Origin: Aphrocallistes beatrix
Lineage: Eukaryota; Porifera; Hexactinellida; Sceptrulophora; Aphrocallistidae
Assembly (NCBI GenBank): GCA_963281255.1
Contig: OY725496.1
Coordinates: 2,294,001 to 2,358,000, forward strand
Length of the DNA: 64,000 nucleotides
Reading direction: 5' to 3'
Made by a program: the position numbers and the translations under genes. Positions 1-11,401 of the stretch are shown piece after piece. The notes beneath the pieces were generated by a model. It had not been told where the DNA came from. It made no database searches and saw nothing but the letters and a program-made list of their open reading frames with translations. The first letter of the stretch is position 1; each line of letters begins with the position of its first letter.

Positions 1-301
1 CTGAGCCATTTTTGGTGCTAGAAGGCTGAACACAAACAAAACGAGTTTTAATTTAACAGCCAATTCGAGCTGTTACAGCCCAATTTGAGCTGTTAACAGC
101 CAACAGTCAAATAGTAAATATTTACACAACAGTCAAGGTTAAGCTATATGGTTCTATAATAATATTTATATTTTTGAATAATTTATCTCAAATTTAGATT
201 ATAAAAATAGATAGACAGATATGAATAAAAATTTAGGGATAGCTGTTAACAGCTGCAAGCTGTTAATAGCGCTATTAAAAGCTTAGCTGTTTCCATCCCT
301 G
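1..301. mobile_element. Right end of a hAT-like non-autonomous element
   Basis: The stretch repeats variants of AGCTGTTAACAGC. On the reverse strand it terminates at 301 with CAGGGATGGAAACAGC, a hAT-style terminus (CAGGG). Imperfect inverted copies of the AGCTG motif lie at 55-110 and 243-290. The left terminus is not visible and no target duplication can be read, so the boundary and family are tentative. No coding sequence is seen. Confidence 0.3.
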
Positions 302-387
302 CACATTCACCAATTAGTTTTTAACTTATTTGATAGTTTTTTAATGATATGGACCTTAACATTGTTTTGGCACCTTTGGAGATTCTA

Positions 388-923
388 TCCTTACTATTAA
401 AACTCGATTATTGTTTGTTTATATATATATATGTAACGAATTGATTGAAGAAAATACTCAGCACAGAAAGCTGATTTTTGGCATGTGGGAGTCTTTTGGC
501 TATGGCTCCAGTAAGTTCTGAGCTCAGACAAAATGTCGACTCATCATGGAATTATGACGTCATTGTCACATTTTGAAAAGTTAAGCAACACAGTTATTCG
601 GGCATAAATCAGCCATTATAGGAGATAGAAGGCTGAAACTTTAAGAGAATCTGTATACTAACATATTTCACATATGATACAACTCACATCCAAATATGAT
701 GACTCATCACTCTGTTATGACGTCATCACTACGCATCAAAATTTAAAAATTGATAATTTTGGTGTTTTTTCGAGTGATATCGATTTTAAATCTAAGATGG
801 ACATATTTAGAGATGATATCTCCCTTATAATTAACCAATGTCACCTCCAGGCGACTGAAGGGAGCCTCCGGCGGACACAAAGTGTCCGCCAGCCGCGCAG
901 CGCAAGCAAGCGAAGCGCGCTTG
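388..923 (+). mobile_element. Helitron-like non-autonomous element, copy H1
   Basis: The copy begins TCCTTACTATTAAAACTCG after an A, then has a short TA microsatellite and a conserved body containing TGATGACTCATCACTCTG and TTATGACGTCATCA. It ends with two GC-rich hairpins: GGCGGACAC-AAA-GTGTCCGCC, and a CAAGCG/CGCTTG stem ending CTTG before a T. A 5-prime TC, a 3-prime hairpin, no inverted terminal repeats and insertion between A and T are Helitron traits; the family name is inference. Related copies are at 3056, 17008, 35897, 36566, 47034, 58878 and 60350. Small open frames inside are not conserved genes. Confidence 0.5.
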
Positions 924-2619
924 TAACACAAAGATTTAAAGAATGGCCAAATAAAATCCAAACAAAATAGCTCTATAAGGGAATTCATTTATTTAAAGTT
1001 CGGGAAATCGCATGTTTGATTTCAGATATTTAGCGATCACTGGATCCGAAATAAAATTCTGATCGTTTCAAAAAATAATTTGTTCGGATCCGACCATTTA
1101 TTCGTGATATATCGCTTACTGCATGTAAAGTTGTAAAGTTGTAAAGTTGCATGTAAAGGCATAATATCTCTCTATGGTCCCGAAATATGGCGATGTCAGA
1201 TCTTAAAAACTATTGAAGATATATAATCTATTATATATTCTTAAATAAAAGGATATATGCGAAAATATATAAGTTCCTCCAACATTCCTTTGTCAAAAAA
1301 TAAATATTTCTCGACTTATTATTGATTTAATTGTAATACATATTATATGGAGAACTTTGAATATATTAGAAAATGGCGAATCTAATCATTAAATATGTAC
1401 CCAAATGTGGCTATTATGATAAATAATGAATACAATTGTCGTTAATAATGTGTATAAAAAATTGGAGAACTTTTGATAATTATTTGAAAATTCTGGCTTG
1501 GATCTCCCAGATTCGGTCAAAAACCCCCATTTAGGGTGCAAAAAGTGAAATCTCTATCTCTCTAAATATAAGCCCAAATTCTTAGTTCTCACTTGCTAAT
1601 ATACTTTTTATTAGGGTGCATATATGATTCATTAATAATAATTGCACTATATCCTATGGAATATAAGTTTTGGATTTTTGTCATATGATGACGTAGCATT
1701 TTTCGAAAATACTAACTTGGAAACTAAAGGTCGTATACTTTCGCTCTAACTTCCTAATATACTTTTTGGAAGCTCTTTATTCGTTATAAACTGATAGACT
1801 ATACTTCGTAGTGCTTGGAATATGAATTTTTATTCACAATTTTCTCAAAATATTCGGGGTTAGTAGCTTTAAGAAAATTTGTGGATTTTCAGGGTACTTG
1901 TGCTATTTTATGTAAATGTTTGGTTTGAATATACATAAATCAGCAGTATAAATGCGAATAAATGTCTGTGAATGATTTTGTTCATTATTAATAACTCATT
2001 TTACATTCTTCTTAACATCTAAACTTAAAATCTCTATATCTCGGGACTTTAAAAGTTCAAAATTGACCGTCTTTACAGAATTTTGACTCAAAATTGGTTT
2101 GAGATAGAAGTTTGAAAATTTCAAGAGTTATTCCATATTATTAGGCGATGAACGTAGGACCACTTTATTTTGATATCTTATAACTCGGTGATTTTATTCC
2201 TGATTTCCCTAAAAAAACAGCCGTTTTTGGCCCTTTTTTTTCGGACACCGATAAAATTTACAATTTTTGTCATTTTAACTTTCTTTTGATCCTATGAAGT
2301 GACAAATATGATAGACTATCTATGATTCGATTTAGAAGCATTTGTTTCCTTGGTATGTTGTAAACAATTCTTTGAGTGGCCGGATTTCTGCCATTAAGAT
2401 GTGCTAGCGATAAACGAAAAAATCAGACTTTGAGACAGTGTATCTCAAAAACTAGAAATGAGAATCAAAAACGGTTTGGAATGTGCAAGTATTTCTTGAC
2501 GGAGATACCTGCCCACGCTTAACATCTCTTATTGCTCTACTTTTATCGTATGCTGTAAGCCAAATCATATGGTTTTTCGAGGGCGTTATCCTTAAGAGAA
2601 GTTATTGAAGTGGGACATT
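924..2619. other. Non-coding AT-rich stretch
   Basis: About 1.7 kb with no open frame of recognisable family, no RNA gene and no clear inverted repeat. A short direct repeat of TAAAGTTG occurs near 1128-1150. I see nothing else that can be annotated. Confidence 0.5.
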
Positions 2620-2800
2620 TCGTTTTAAAATGTGTTCTTTTTAGAGCGACACCTGGTGACACAAGTGGCGAAATATTAGCATTGGAGTTATAAAAATCGG
2701 CATTAATGTTTTTAGAACCCTCATAGGGATCTAAAAAGTTTAGAAAAGCACTTTGTGTACATTTTTGATAAAATCAAATTGCACATGGGAAACTCTAACC
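2620..2800 (-). mobile_element. Fragment of TTAA-flanked element family A (A0)
   Basis: The reverse complement matches the left end of the copy at 10197-11397, including the block around CACCTGGTGTCAC and ATTTCGCCACTT. It stops at a TTAA (2801-2804), as the other family ends do. Only one end is present. Confidence 0.4.
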
Positions 2801-3055
2801 TTAAACTTAACGAAGCTTATATCAGAAATTATTGGTCATCCAGTATATAAATGTTCACAATTTTGCAATGACTTCGAATAGACCTGTACAAGCACGATTT
2901 ATGGTAGATAAATATTTGACTATGTCTAATCAATTTCGTTATACATAAACTAGTAAGGATCATATATAAATATTATGTCTCAATTAATGCTACAATTTTC
3001 GTCAATTAAGACAAAGTGTAACGAATGGCAATTACTGATTATGTATTGGTATTAA

Positions 3056-3548
3056 CAAGCGCGCTTCGCTTGTTTGCGCTGCGCGGCTGGCGGACACTTT
3101 GTGTCCGCCGGAGGCTCCCTTCGGTCGCCTGTAGGTGACATTGGTTAATTAAACGGGATATATCATCTCTAAATATGTCCATCTTAGTTTTAAAATCGAT
3201 ATCACTCGAAAAAACACCAAATTTGTCAATTTTTAAAATTTTGATGAGTAATGATGACGTCATAGCAAAGTGATGAGTAATCATTTTTTAATGATAGTTG
3301 TATCATATGTGAGACGTGTTAATATACAGATTCTTTTAAAATTTCAGCCTTCTATCTCCTATAATGGCTGAGTTATGCCCGAATAACTGTGTTGCTTAAC
3401 TTTTAAAAATGTGACAATGACGTCATAATTCCATGATGAGTCGACATTTTGCTCTGAGCTCAGAACTTACTGGAGCCATAGCCAAAAGACTCCCACATGC
3501 CAAAAATCAGCTTTCTACGCCTGGCAGTTTCTTCAATCAATTCGTTAC

Positions 3549-3579
<31 letters not shown>

Positions 3580-3603
3580 TTAATCGAGTTTTAATAGTAA
3601 GGA
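3056..3603 (-). mobile_element. Helitron-like non-autonomous element, copy H2
   Basis: A near full-length copy of the H1 family in inverse orientation. The hairpin end (CAAGCGCGCTTCGCTTG) is at 3056. The body includes the GGCGGACAC stem and TGACGTCAT. A (TA)n run at about 3550-3576 precedes the TC-starting terminus, which ends at 3603 next to an A on the minus strand. It pairs with H1 to define both family ends. Confidence 0.55.
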
Positions 3604-4239
3604 TAAAGGTAATTGTAAGTAATTACTCTAAAAATGAAATAATTGTATTTATTATTGCAAATTATTGAAAGAAACCCAAAATCAACTCTCCACGCAATTA
3701 TGGCGAAATTTCGCTAGCAGTTTAAATGCACAATGAATTGATCGAATAGTAGTGTTCGTTAACTAAAGCTATATATCAAATTTATTACTTTCGAAGGGTT
3801 GGAGTTAAGTTGATTTTTTTTACTGTCATAATCTCTGCCCTCGATCATTAGTGAATAATTAAAGAACATGAAGAAATTGCCAATTTTGCCTTCGGCATTC
3901 TATATTAATTTTACAAAAATTCATAAATAACATTCAGTATACTATTTATTATAGGAATATTTACAGTGGGAACAAAGTAATATTTCGTATTAATTTACAA
4001 GTGTTTTATGGATTTGCGATTATTTAGAGCCAAAGATATTCATCTGAGGTTTATATAATACCTCCACTTTAGATAGTTACAGAGTTAAATTAGGCCCTTG
4101 TTAATTTATGGCTATAGGACAAATCTTCTATACTCAAACATCTGAAAACCCCTCAACTATCTCAAAATCTTTTTTTGGAAGATTGTTATAAAATAATGAC
4201 AATTTAAAATAGTAAGTAACATTATTGAAAAGTAGAGAA
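3604..4239. other. Intergenic sequence downstream of ETFA
   Basis: About 640 bp of AT-rich sequence between a Helitron-like element and the ETFA stop codon. No coding or repeat structure was recognised. No convincing AATAAA is visible close to the stop on the minus strand. Confidence 0.4.
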
Positions 4240-5247
4240 CTATATTAAGGATGTTAACTCTGGAATAGCAACAAACAGATCCGCCACTAACCCATAATCT
4301 GAAACATGAAATATAGGTGCTTCAGGATCGTTGTTGATACAAACTATCGTTTTGCTGTCCTTCATTCCCGCCAAGTGCTGAATTGCTCCAGAAATTCCAA
4401 CTGCAATATATAATTGTGGTGCAACAATTTTACCAGTTTGTCCAACTTGCATCTCATTCTGAACAAAACCAGCATCAACGGCAGCTCTACTAGCACCAAC
4501 AGCCGCACCAATTTTATCAGCCAGTATATAGAGTAATTCAAAATTTTCACCACTTTTTAAACCTCTTCCTCCTGAAACTACGATATCGGCTTGAGATAAA
4601 TCAGGTCGGTCAGAACTTGCGATTGAACAACCTTTCCATATTAATCTACAATTATCAGGTTGCGGTACATCTATTTTATCAATAGATACTGATTCAGATT
4701 TTTTATTTACCACTGGGAATGCTGAAGATCTAATGGTAAATATCTTTGTAATGTCATGAGATAAAAGGGTAACCACGCCATTCCCTGCATATACTGAACG
4801 AATAAATGTATTTTCATTAATAATTCCTGTCACTTCAGATATTGGAGCAACATTCAGTTTCCCTGCTAAATGAGGAATAACAGATTTACCTAAAGTAGAT
4901 GCTGACATTGCAATATGTGTTAGAGTGAGCTTTTTCATTAGAGATATGACAATATTAGTAATATGCTCTACAAAATAATTTTTAAACAATTTATTTTGTG
5001 CCAAGTAAACATTAGAGATTCCTTCTATTTTAGACATAGTCTGAGCAACATATTCGGTATCTTGATTTTTTTCACCAGCAACTAGACAAAGCACATCACC
5101 TCCAATAGATAACGTAGCTGAAAGTGATTGTAAAGTCGATTGACTGGGATTTCCATTTTCGTGTTCAACAATTAACAGTGAACTCAAAAATCTCTTGGAG
5201 TAATAAGAAAATGAACGCGAGTAAAATCGATAAGGGAAAATAAACAT
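4240..5247 (-). CDS. ETFA: Electron transfer flavoprotein subunit alpha, mitochondrial
   Basis: A 335-residue intact protein, close to the usual animal ETFA length. ETF-alpha pairs with ETF-beta in the mitochondrial matrix and carries electrons from acyl-CoA and other dehydrogenases to ETF-QO through bound FAD. The C-terminal FAD domain is highly conserved: SGGRGLKSGENF (225-236), GASRAAVDAGF (251-261), QVGQTGK (267-273), YIAVGISGAIQH (280-291) and NNDPEAPIF (305-313). The N-terminus (MFIFPYRFYSRSFSYYSKRF) is rich in Arg, Ser and aromatic residues with no acidic residue in the first 20, as in a mitochondrial presequence. The coding sequence is unbroken by introns or stops. The chosen ATG puts the presequence just before the ETF core; no upstream in-frame alternative was needed. 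This looks like a functional host gene, though a recent retrocopy cannot be excluded. Confidence 0.95.
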   Translation of the reverse strand: MFIFPYRFYSRSFSYYSKRFLSSLLIVEHENGNPSQSTLQSLSATLSIGGDVLCLVAGEKNQDTEYVAQTMSKIEGISNVYLAQNKLFKNYFVEHITNIVISLMKKLTLTHIAMSASTLGKSVIPHLAGKLNVAPISEVTGIINENTFIRSVYAGNGVVTLLSHDITKIFTIRSSAFPVVNKKSESVSIDKIDVPQPDNCRLIWKGCSIASSDRPDLSQADIVVSGGRGLKSGENFELLYILADKIGAAVGASRAAVDAGFVQNEMQVGQTGKIVAPQLYIAVGISGAIQHLAGMKDSKTIVCINNDPEAPIFHVSDYGLVADLFVAIPELTSLI

Positions 5248-6273
5248 CCTAAACTATTTTGATCAAATTTAGAGAGAAAAACTATATAAACTACATGCTA
5301 TAATAATAATACTTTAATCAAACATACAGGGAGCATTTTAATGAATTAAGTGTTCCACATATGTAAAAGCATAATGTAGAATTATTATAGCTTGTAATTA
5401 AAATAGTATTATTATCCATCGTAACGGTACCGGTCGGGTGAGTGAAACTAAGTCCATCTATACAAATTCAAAGAGAATGGAAAATCTAGTCAAATTTTTC
5501 CAATCGAATTATCTAAAACTCTTGGTTTTTTTAACTGTACTAGGATTCTCTATGAAAAAAGTTCATTTATGGTTAATATGATTCCCTTTTGTTTGTGCAA
5601 TATGATCTATAGTTTGAACGTAACTAATGTGCTACAAATGGAGAAAATAACTGAAATATTTAGTTGTGTTCGAGTTACCTCTCGACGTCGACACTTTTCG
5701 CAACATTTTTGGAGAATTCAGGTTGATTGAAATAATTACTTCTGTTTCCATTCGATTGATCATTATTAAATAGTAACGCTTATATCATACATGCCAACCG
5801 TCCCATTTTTGGAAGGATGTCCCGCTTTTTAACTCTTTATTAATCAAATTTTGACGAGTGTCCCGTTTTTACTCGAAATTTCACCATTTTGTCAATGGCT
5901 TACAATCCAAGGATTAGCTTTTTGTTTTTCCGCAGTTAAACAATGGAACTAGTATCTTTTTCATATTTCAATAGCGTTATCATTCTTAGGAAACTAGAAT
6001 ACGATGTTGCATTTGTAAAATATTTCATAACAATATTTTGGGATCCAGTGTTTAAGAATGACATTATTTATCAATAATGACAATTGCATAACTTATATAT
6101 TATATATCAATCTCTGCAACAGATTTAGAGGTTGTGTCTTAGTGATAAAAGTTTAAATACCCTGTCTAATAATAATTAATTACATATATCATGTTTTGTT
6201 TTCTTAATTAGCAGCTGGTTCTAATAAATGCGACATCCCTCTCCACGTAACTACTATTTAAGCTTATTAAATA
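5248..6273. other. Upstream region of ETFA, no gene seen
   Basis: About 1 kb that probably includes the ETFA promoter, but no specific element can be assigned. Around 5790-5890 there are short repeats of a GTCCCGTTTTT-like motif. These resemble part of 53690-53820 and may be the remains of a small transposon. Confidence 0.3.
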
Positions 6274-6738
6274 CAGGCAGCCCTCGCCGTTCGCGAGTTT
6301 GTCATTCGCGGAAAATATTTTGAGTCTTGTTTTGCTATTCGCGACTCGTTCCTTCGACTATTCGCGGTTTTCGTTACTTTCTTCAGTAGTTTCATGGGCT
6401 ACCATAAGTCCATAACCTTACGCATCTACAATTTAGGTTTAGTACTAAAGGCTAGACTTTACTATTTAGGTATGGACTTAGGTTTGCTACTAAGGGATCT
6501 ATATCTTTCATTTATCACTTCATTTATTACTACAATTTCACTAATGCCTGTGTTTGTATCTGTATTACAGCTCAACTATTGAATCAATAACGTATTTAGC
6601 AAACTGTATCTAGCGTCGTTTTATAATCTAGGAACGTAACCCTACTATTCTCATTGAACTAACGTTTTGCCGTTCGCGATTTTGCCATTCGCGACAATTC
6701 TCAGGAACGTAACCCCCGCGAACGGCGAGGGATACCTG
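6274..6738. mobile_element. Pogo/Tigger-like MITE, copy 1
   Basis: Flanked by TA on both sides. The left end starts CAGGCAGCCCTCGCCGTTCG and the right end is the inverse of CAGGTATCCCTCGCCGTTCG. Several TTCGCGA/TTCGCGG motifs lie inside each end. A TA target and a CAG...CCTCG terminus fit the pogo/Tigger group. A second copy lies at 59746-60341. No transposase is present. Confidence 0.6.
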
Positions 6739-7066
6739 TATACCTTAATTTGCAAATTGAAATATTTAGTACCAAATATTACATACAAATCGTAAAGGTG
6801 CAGTTAATCCTGGAATTCCGGGATTATGAAAAAATCAAACCCTGAATCCTGGAATCTCGAGTTTGAAACTAAGTCCATCCCGCGAAATTCTGGGATTGCA
6901 AATATGCCCGGGATTGAAGCACTAATTACTTTTATGTACGCATTTTGAAAAACACTTTTCTATTGACTCCAGCCATGTCCCAGAAAATTTAACGCCGCGT
7001 CTCGCTTTTATTATGGCTCGAGTTGACATGTATGTTATATGAGTGCACTTCAATTTGGAATCATTA
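6739..7066. other. Short non-coding gap
   Basis: Contains several GGGATT/AATCCC-type motifs (for example CCTGGAATTCCGGGATT near 6810) that may be an old terminal repeat. No boundary can be fixed and nothing is coding. Confidence 0.25.
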
Positions 7067-8403
7067 CAGGGGCATTCAATAAATACTAATCACTAAATAT
7101 ATTTCAATGAGAGAGTATTACTAACCCAGTCAACTCAATGCAATTACATACAAACATATTTCAACTCTGTAACAAAACTTAGAGGGAGTTGATTACTCAA
7201 TTATTTCCCGAGTAACAGTGATTTTAGATATCTACATTTTGGAGTATCATATTTTGCATGACTTCTTGTCCTAATTACTCTGAAATTGAGCAACGGACGT
7301 ATGTCAAATTTCGCACAACAGTATCCTCGAAATCCCTCCAAAGTCTATTTATGAGGAGCTGGCAATGATATGTGGAGAAGATTCTCTATCATATTCAACT
7401 GTCAGAAGATGAGTAAACCTGCAGGGCTTCTGTCCAAGACGCCCCTCGTCCTGGAGCACCAAAACTGGCGACCAACAGTGGCAAATTGAGTGAGGTAAAG
7501 GAATACGTCGACTCTTTCCCCCATTCTTCGGTTGAGGACGTAGCTAACAATGTTGGCATTTCAACGGGAAGTGCACACGCGATTCTGAAGTCGGAATTGG
7601 AACTGAGGAAGGTCCAAGTGCGATGGGTACCACATTGCCTGACTTCTCCACAAAAGGCCGCTAGACTCCAAATTGCCAAGGAAAACCTCACAATCTATGA
7701 ACGGTGTGACCCAAGACGGTTATTAGAGATAGTAATAGGGGATGAAACTTGGATACAATTTCAAGCCACCGATCAGAAAACAAGATGGCAGGGCATTATG
7801 GCTGAAAAAAGGAGAGATGCCCCCAGCTGTTTGTGTGTCCGACTTTAGTGCCCCGAAGGTCTTATACTGTATATTTTTCGATGGGCTAGGGCCTGTAGCC
7901 CAGATCCCTGTTCCCAAAGGCCAAACACTTACTGGACAATTCTACGCTGATGTGGTGTTACCGGAGGTTGAGAAATCGTACTTTAAGCGTCGTCCAAAGA
8001 CTGGAACAAGCGGTCTCAAAATTTTGCATGATAATGCCAGACCACATAAAACTTTGGCTGTCAGGCAGAAAATTACACGAAGTCTGGTATACACGAAGTC
8101 CTGCATCCACCTTACTCCCCTGATATAGCCCCATGTGACTTCTGGCTGTTCAGAAAACTCAAAGATCACCTCTCTGGACGAGAATTTGAAGATCAGCTCA
8201 GCCTTGGTCGGGCAATTTTCCAATACCTCGAAGTCATACCCAAGGATGAGTCTAGGAAGACGTTTGAAAATTTGATTAAAAGGCTAAATTCTGTTGTAAA
8301 GTATAAAGGAGATTACTTTGAACATTCTTAGTAAAAATAATCAAATTTACACAATTATGTTTTGTTTTGCTGGGGTGTGATTAGTATTTATTGAATGCCC
8401 CTG
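7067..8403 (+). mobile_element. Mariner element 1
   Basis: 1,337 bp bounded by TA (7065-7066 and 8404-8405) with perfect 27-bp terminal inverted repeats beginning CAGGGGCATTCAATAAATAC. Size, TA target and internal transposase remnant are those of a mariner. The perfect ends contrast with a frameshifted gene, so the element could be mobilised only in trans. Confidence 0.9.
7290..8331 (+). pseudogene. Mariner transposase, frameshifted (D,D34D type)
   Basis: The remnant covers nearly the whole protein, in at least three frames. The N-terminal helix-turn-helix region reads through EELAMICGEDSLSYSTVRR and VANNVGISTGSAHAILKSEL. The first catalytic Asp is in IGDETW near 7740. The frame then shifts, and the second Asp is in ILHDNARPHK near 8030. 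The frame shifts again, and the third Asp is in PDIAPCDFWLF near 8130-8150. The end GDYFEHS with stop at 8331 is typical of mariner transposases. All three catalytic residues survive, but the frameshifts mean no full protein is made. Confidence 0.85.
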
Positions 8404-8718
8404 TAGAATCAGTATTTACTGAAACCACCTGAAATTTGGAATTCCTTGAATTAAATTTCATATATACGTAGTACTATATATTAGTGCCGGTTTGAATAGA
8501 GTTATGGCTAAGAATGTGATAATATAGGAAATATAATTTTAGAAAATTTAGCTGAATGCTTTTGCTTTAAGTAAATCTGAATGAAAAATAAAAAATAACT
8601 ACTAAAATAGAGAATCAATCATAATTATTTCCAAAATTGAAAAGAGGGACTGTTGATTAGGAGAAAATTGTAAATACAAGCCAATACATTAATAAATTTA
8701 GTTATTGTCAAATACTTA
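8404..8718. other. Spacer between two mariners
   Basis: AT-rich sequence with no recognised feature, separating two mariners that point in opposite directions. Confidence 0.4.
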
Positions 8719-10032
8719 GGGCATTCAATTAATTCTTAACTCTGCAATTATCTTTATTATTAGGAAACCTAAACATCAAAAATTACATTAAATGTTCAAA
8801 GTAGTCTCCCTTCTGCTCAATTACTTGCTTTAAACGTTCAATCCACTTAAAAAAAGTCTTCTTATACTCCTCTTGGGGTATGTCTCCAAGATACAGACGA
8901 ATTGCCCTCTCAATTTGTACATCTTCCACAAAAACTGATCCAGCTAGATGTCTTTTGAGCCCATCGAAGAGCCAAAAGTCGCAGGGTGCTAGGTCAGGAC
9001 CATACGGTGGATGTTCTAATTCCTCAAGACCCATAGAAGCAATTGTTTCCTTCACCTCCTTAGATTTGTGTGGTCTGGCATTAGCGTGCAAAAGTTTGAT
9101 TCCTTTGAGTCTGGTGGCTGGTCGACGCTCAAAATAATGTTTTTGGCTCTCTGGAAGAACAATTGTTGCGTAGAAGTTGCCATTAATTGTTTGCCCCTTT
9201 GGGGCACAGATTTGGCACACTGGACTGTACCCATCAAAAAAAATCGTGTACATAACCTTGGGGCCAGCGATCGGGTCTTGGTAATCGTGGGGGAGCACTC
9301 CCTCTTACCACCCATACCTTATTCTGTTGCTTGCGTGGAGGTTCTGAAAAAGATTATCCAAGTTTCATCCCCGGTATATATTTCAGATAATCACCTCTCA
9401 TCGCAATGCTCATATTTTTCAAGTAAGTTTTTGGCAATTCTCAATCGGTTCTTCTTTTGAGCCTGTGTTGAGAAATGTGGGACCCAACGTGAACAAACCT
9501 TTGACATACCAAGGTGCTTTGTCAGAATAGTATGAACACTTCCCGTTGACAAGTCCAGGGTGCCAGCTAACTGTTCTACTGTAATATGCGGATCAGAATA
9601 ACACATTTCAGCTACAAGAGCAATATTGTTGGAGGTAGTAGCAGTAACGGGTTGTCCCATCCGAGGGTCATCTTCTATCGACTCCCTACCTCCACGAAAA
9701 CGAAGACTCCACTTCTTTACCGTCGATTCCGAACATGCCTCTTCTTCAAATCTTGGTGGATATTCCTTGGAGTATCGCTGAGTAATGAGCGAATTTTGAT
9801 GTAGGCTCTCTGCTCTAGTAAAATTTCGCTCGATTTAGAAGCTATAATTTCTTCTGTGGTTACTATAGCCAATATTTAGGAAAGCGTAACTTGGAAATTA
9901 ATCAATCAATTCTATCAAACTAAATTGTTCCTACTAGAAGAATATATAAGCTATATAATTGGAAGCAAATTGGGGTGAAATATGGTTAAACAATATAAGT
10001 AAAAGCAAGGGTAACGAACTAATTGAATGCCT
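8719..10032 (-). mobile_element. Mariner element 2
   Basis: Inverted terminal repeats are GGGCATTCAATTAATTC at the left and a match to AGGCATTCAATTAGTTC at the right, flanked by TA at 8717-8718 and 10033-10034. The exact first base is uncertain by a few positions because CTTA precedes both ends. The ends differ from mariner 1, so it is a distinct subfamily inserted in inverse orientation about 300 bp away. Confidence 0.8.
8783..9830 (-). pseudogene. Mariner transposase with one catalytic Asp replaced
   Basis: Two main segments. One at 9391-9660 carries the helix-turn-helix (TVEQLAGTLDLSTGSVHTIL, then SKVCSRWVPHF). The other at 8783-9298 carries the C-terminal half and ends QKGDYFEHLM. The first catalytic Asp lies between them in TGDETW, in another frame. 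The second catalytic position reads LLHANARPHK, with Ala where mariners have Asp. The third Asp is present in [11 protein letters not shown]. The substitution and the frameshifts both predict no activity. Confidence 0.85.
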
Positions 10033-10196
10033 TAAGTGATAAAATTTTGCCAATTCACTTTACTATACTAACCGAGATCTATCGAAAACCATAGTTTTTG
10101 ATCCAGCTGTTGAATAATAGGGTTTACAAAAGTGTTGAAAATAGTTAGGAGAGAAAGGTAGGTTGAATCTGGAACTTTTAGTTTGATATCGATTAA

Positions 10197-11397
10197 GGTT
10201 GGCCTCTCCTATGGGCATTTTGTTTTTTATCTAAAATTTTCCAAAAGTTCTGTTTAATCATTTTTAGATCCCTAAAGGGGTTCTAAACATTAATTTCGAT
10301 TTTTAGAATTTCAAGGCTAATATTTCGCCACTTATAGCCACTTGTACCACCTGGTGTCACCCAAAAAAGGACAAATTTTTGAAGCGAAATGACTCATATC
10401 CATAACTTCTTTGAACCATGTCAGATCATCATTTTAATGCTAAATTCGTGCTCAGCACTAAATTTCCAGCAATTTGATATATATATTGGACACATTTGGA
10501 GAATCTTTTTGGCAGCGGGTTCCTAGCAACGGCCAGGAATGTGAAAAATTCCTGGCCGTTGCTAGGTACGGACAACCCTAGAATTCTCCAAATATAGTCA
10601 ATATATATATATCAAATTGCTGGAGATTTAATGCGGGACACGAATTCACATTGTTCAAAGAAGTCATTGATCTGAGAGATCCCGGCGGATACTATCGAAT
10701 GTGGTTATTTTTGGGTGACCAGTCATCAATGACCAGTTTTTCACACTTTTGATGGTGGAAATTTCTGATATACCATATTTTGAAGTTAAGTACTGCTATA
10801 AGTTGTCGAATAAGGATAATTGCATGTTATTTATTATTCTAAAGCAGTTAAAATTAATGGAAATTGAGGGAAATAGTATATAAATATTTTCTAAATCATA
10901 TTTTCTGAGACTTTTTTTTCAGCAATTATAAAGGTGATAACTTTTCGTCAATTCAACATAGTTACGAAAACTCAACGGTTTTTGATAGATCTCGAAGAGT
11001 AGAACATAATGAACAGACAGATTTTTGATATTACGAATAAAAAGAGAATTATGAAAAATGGTGTCAAAAATGCTAAAAATAAAATTCCTCAGGTGTTTTG
11101 ATGTGAATTTTAACAATTTTCAAAATTTCAAAAATATGTGTTCATTAGATAGATCATCGATTTATGAAAGAATTTGAAAAGTTTCTAAAGGGTTTTAAGC
11201 ATATTGTGCCCGATTTCTTCCTTGTAAAATGACTAATTTGTTTAATAAATTGTTTTATCTGTTAAATTATTTCGATTATTAATGCAATTATTTCGATAAT
11301 TTTTGTAGATAACTCTGCGATTCAAATCTGCACTGAAAAATTCAATGAATCGGTTGAAAAAGTCAAAAGTTTGCGATTATAGGAAAGGCCACCAACC
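10197..11397. mobile_element. TTAA-flanked element family A, full copy A1
   Basis: About 1.2 kb bounded by TTAA at 10193-10196 and 11398-11401, with ends GGTTGGCCTCTCCTAT and the inverse of GGTTGGTGGCCTTTCCTAT. A central palindrome at about 10440-10650 has a stem through TTCCTGGCCGTTGCTAGG. TTAA flanks suggest piggyBac-type insertion, but the termini are not the usual CCC start, so the superfamily is open. Copies: 2620-2800, 26556-29272 and 29277-29811. No gene is present. Confidence 0.5.
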
Positions 11398-11401
11398 TTA
11401 A

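Noticed and set aside
674..970. 98-codon open frame shared with other repeat copies
   Set aside because: It lies in the Helitron-like repeat and differs in frame and length between copies; its end is formed by the hairpin region.
3039..3284. 81-codon open frame resembling that at 674-970
   Set aside because: Same repeat family read in inverse; similarity reflects the repeat, not a conserved protein.
4362..4553. Second frame inside ETFA
   Set aside because: Shadow frame; the ETFA frame has complete conservation of FAD-binding motifs.
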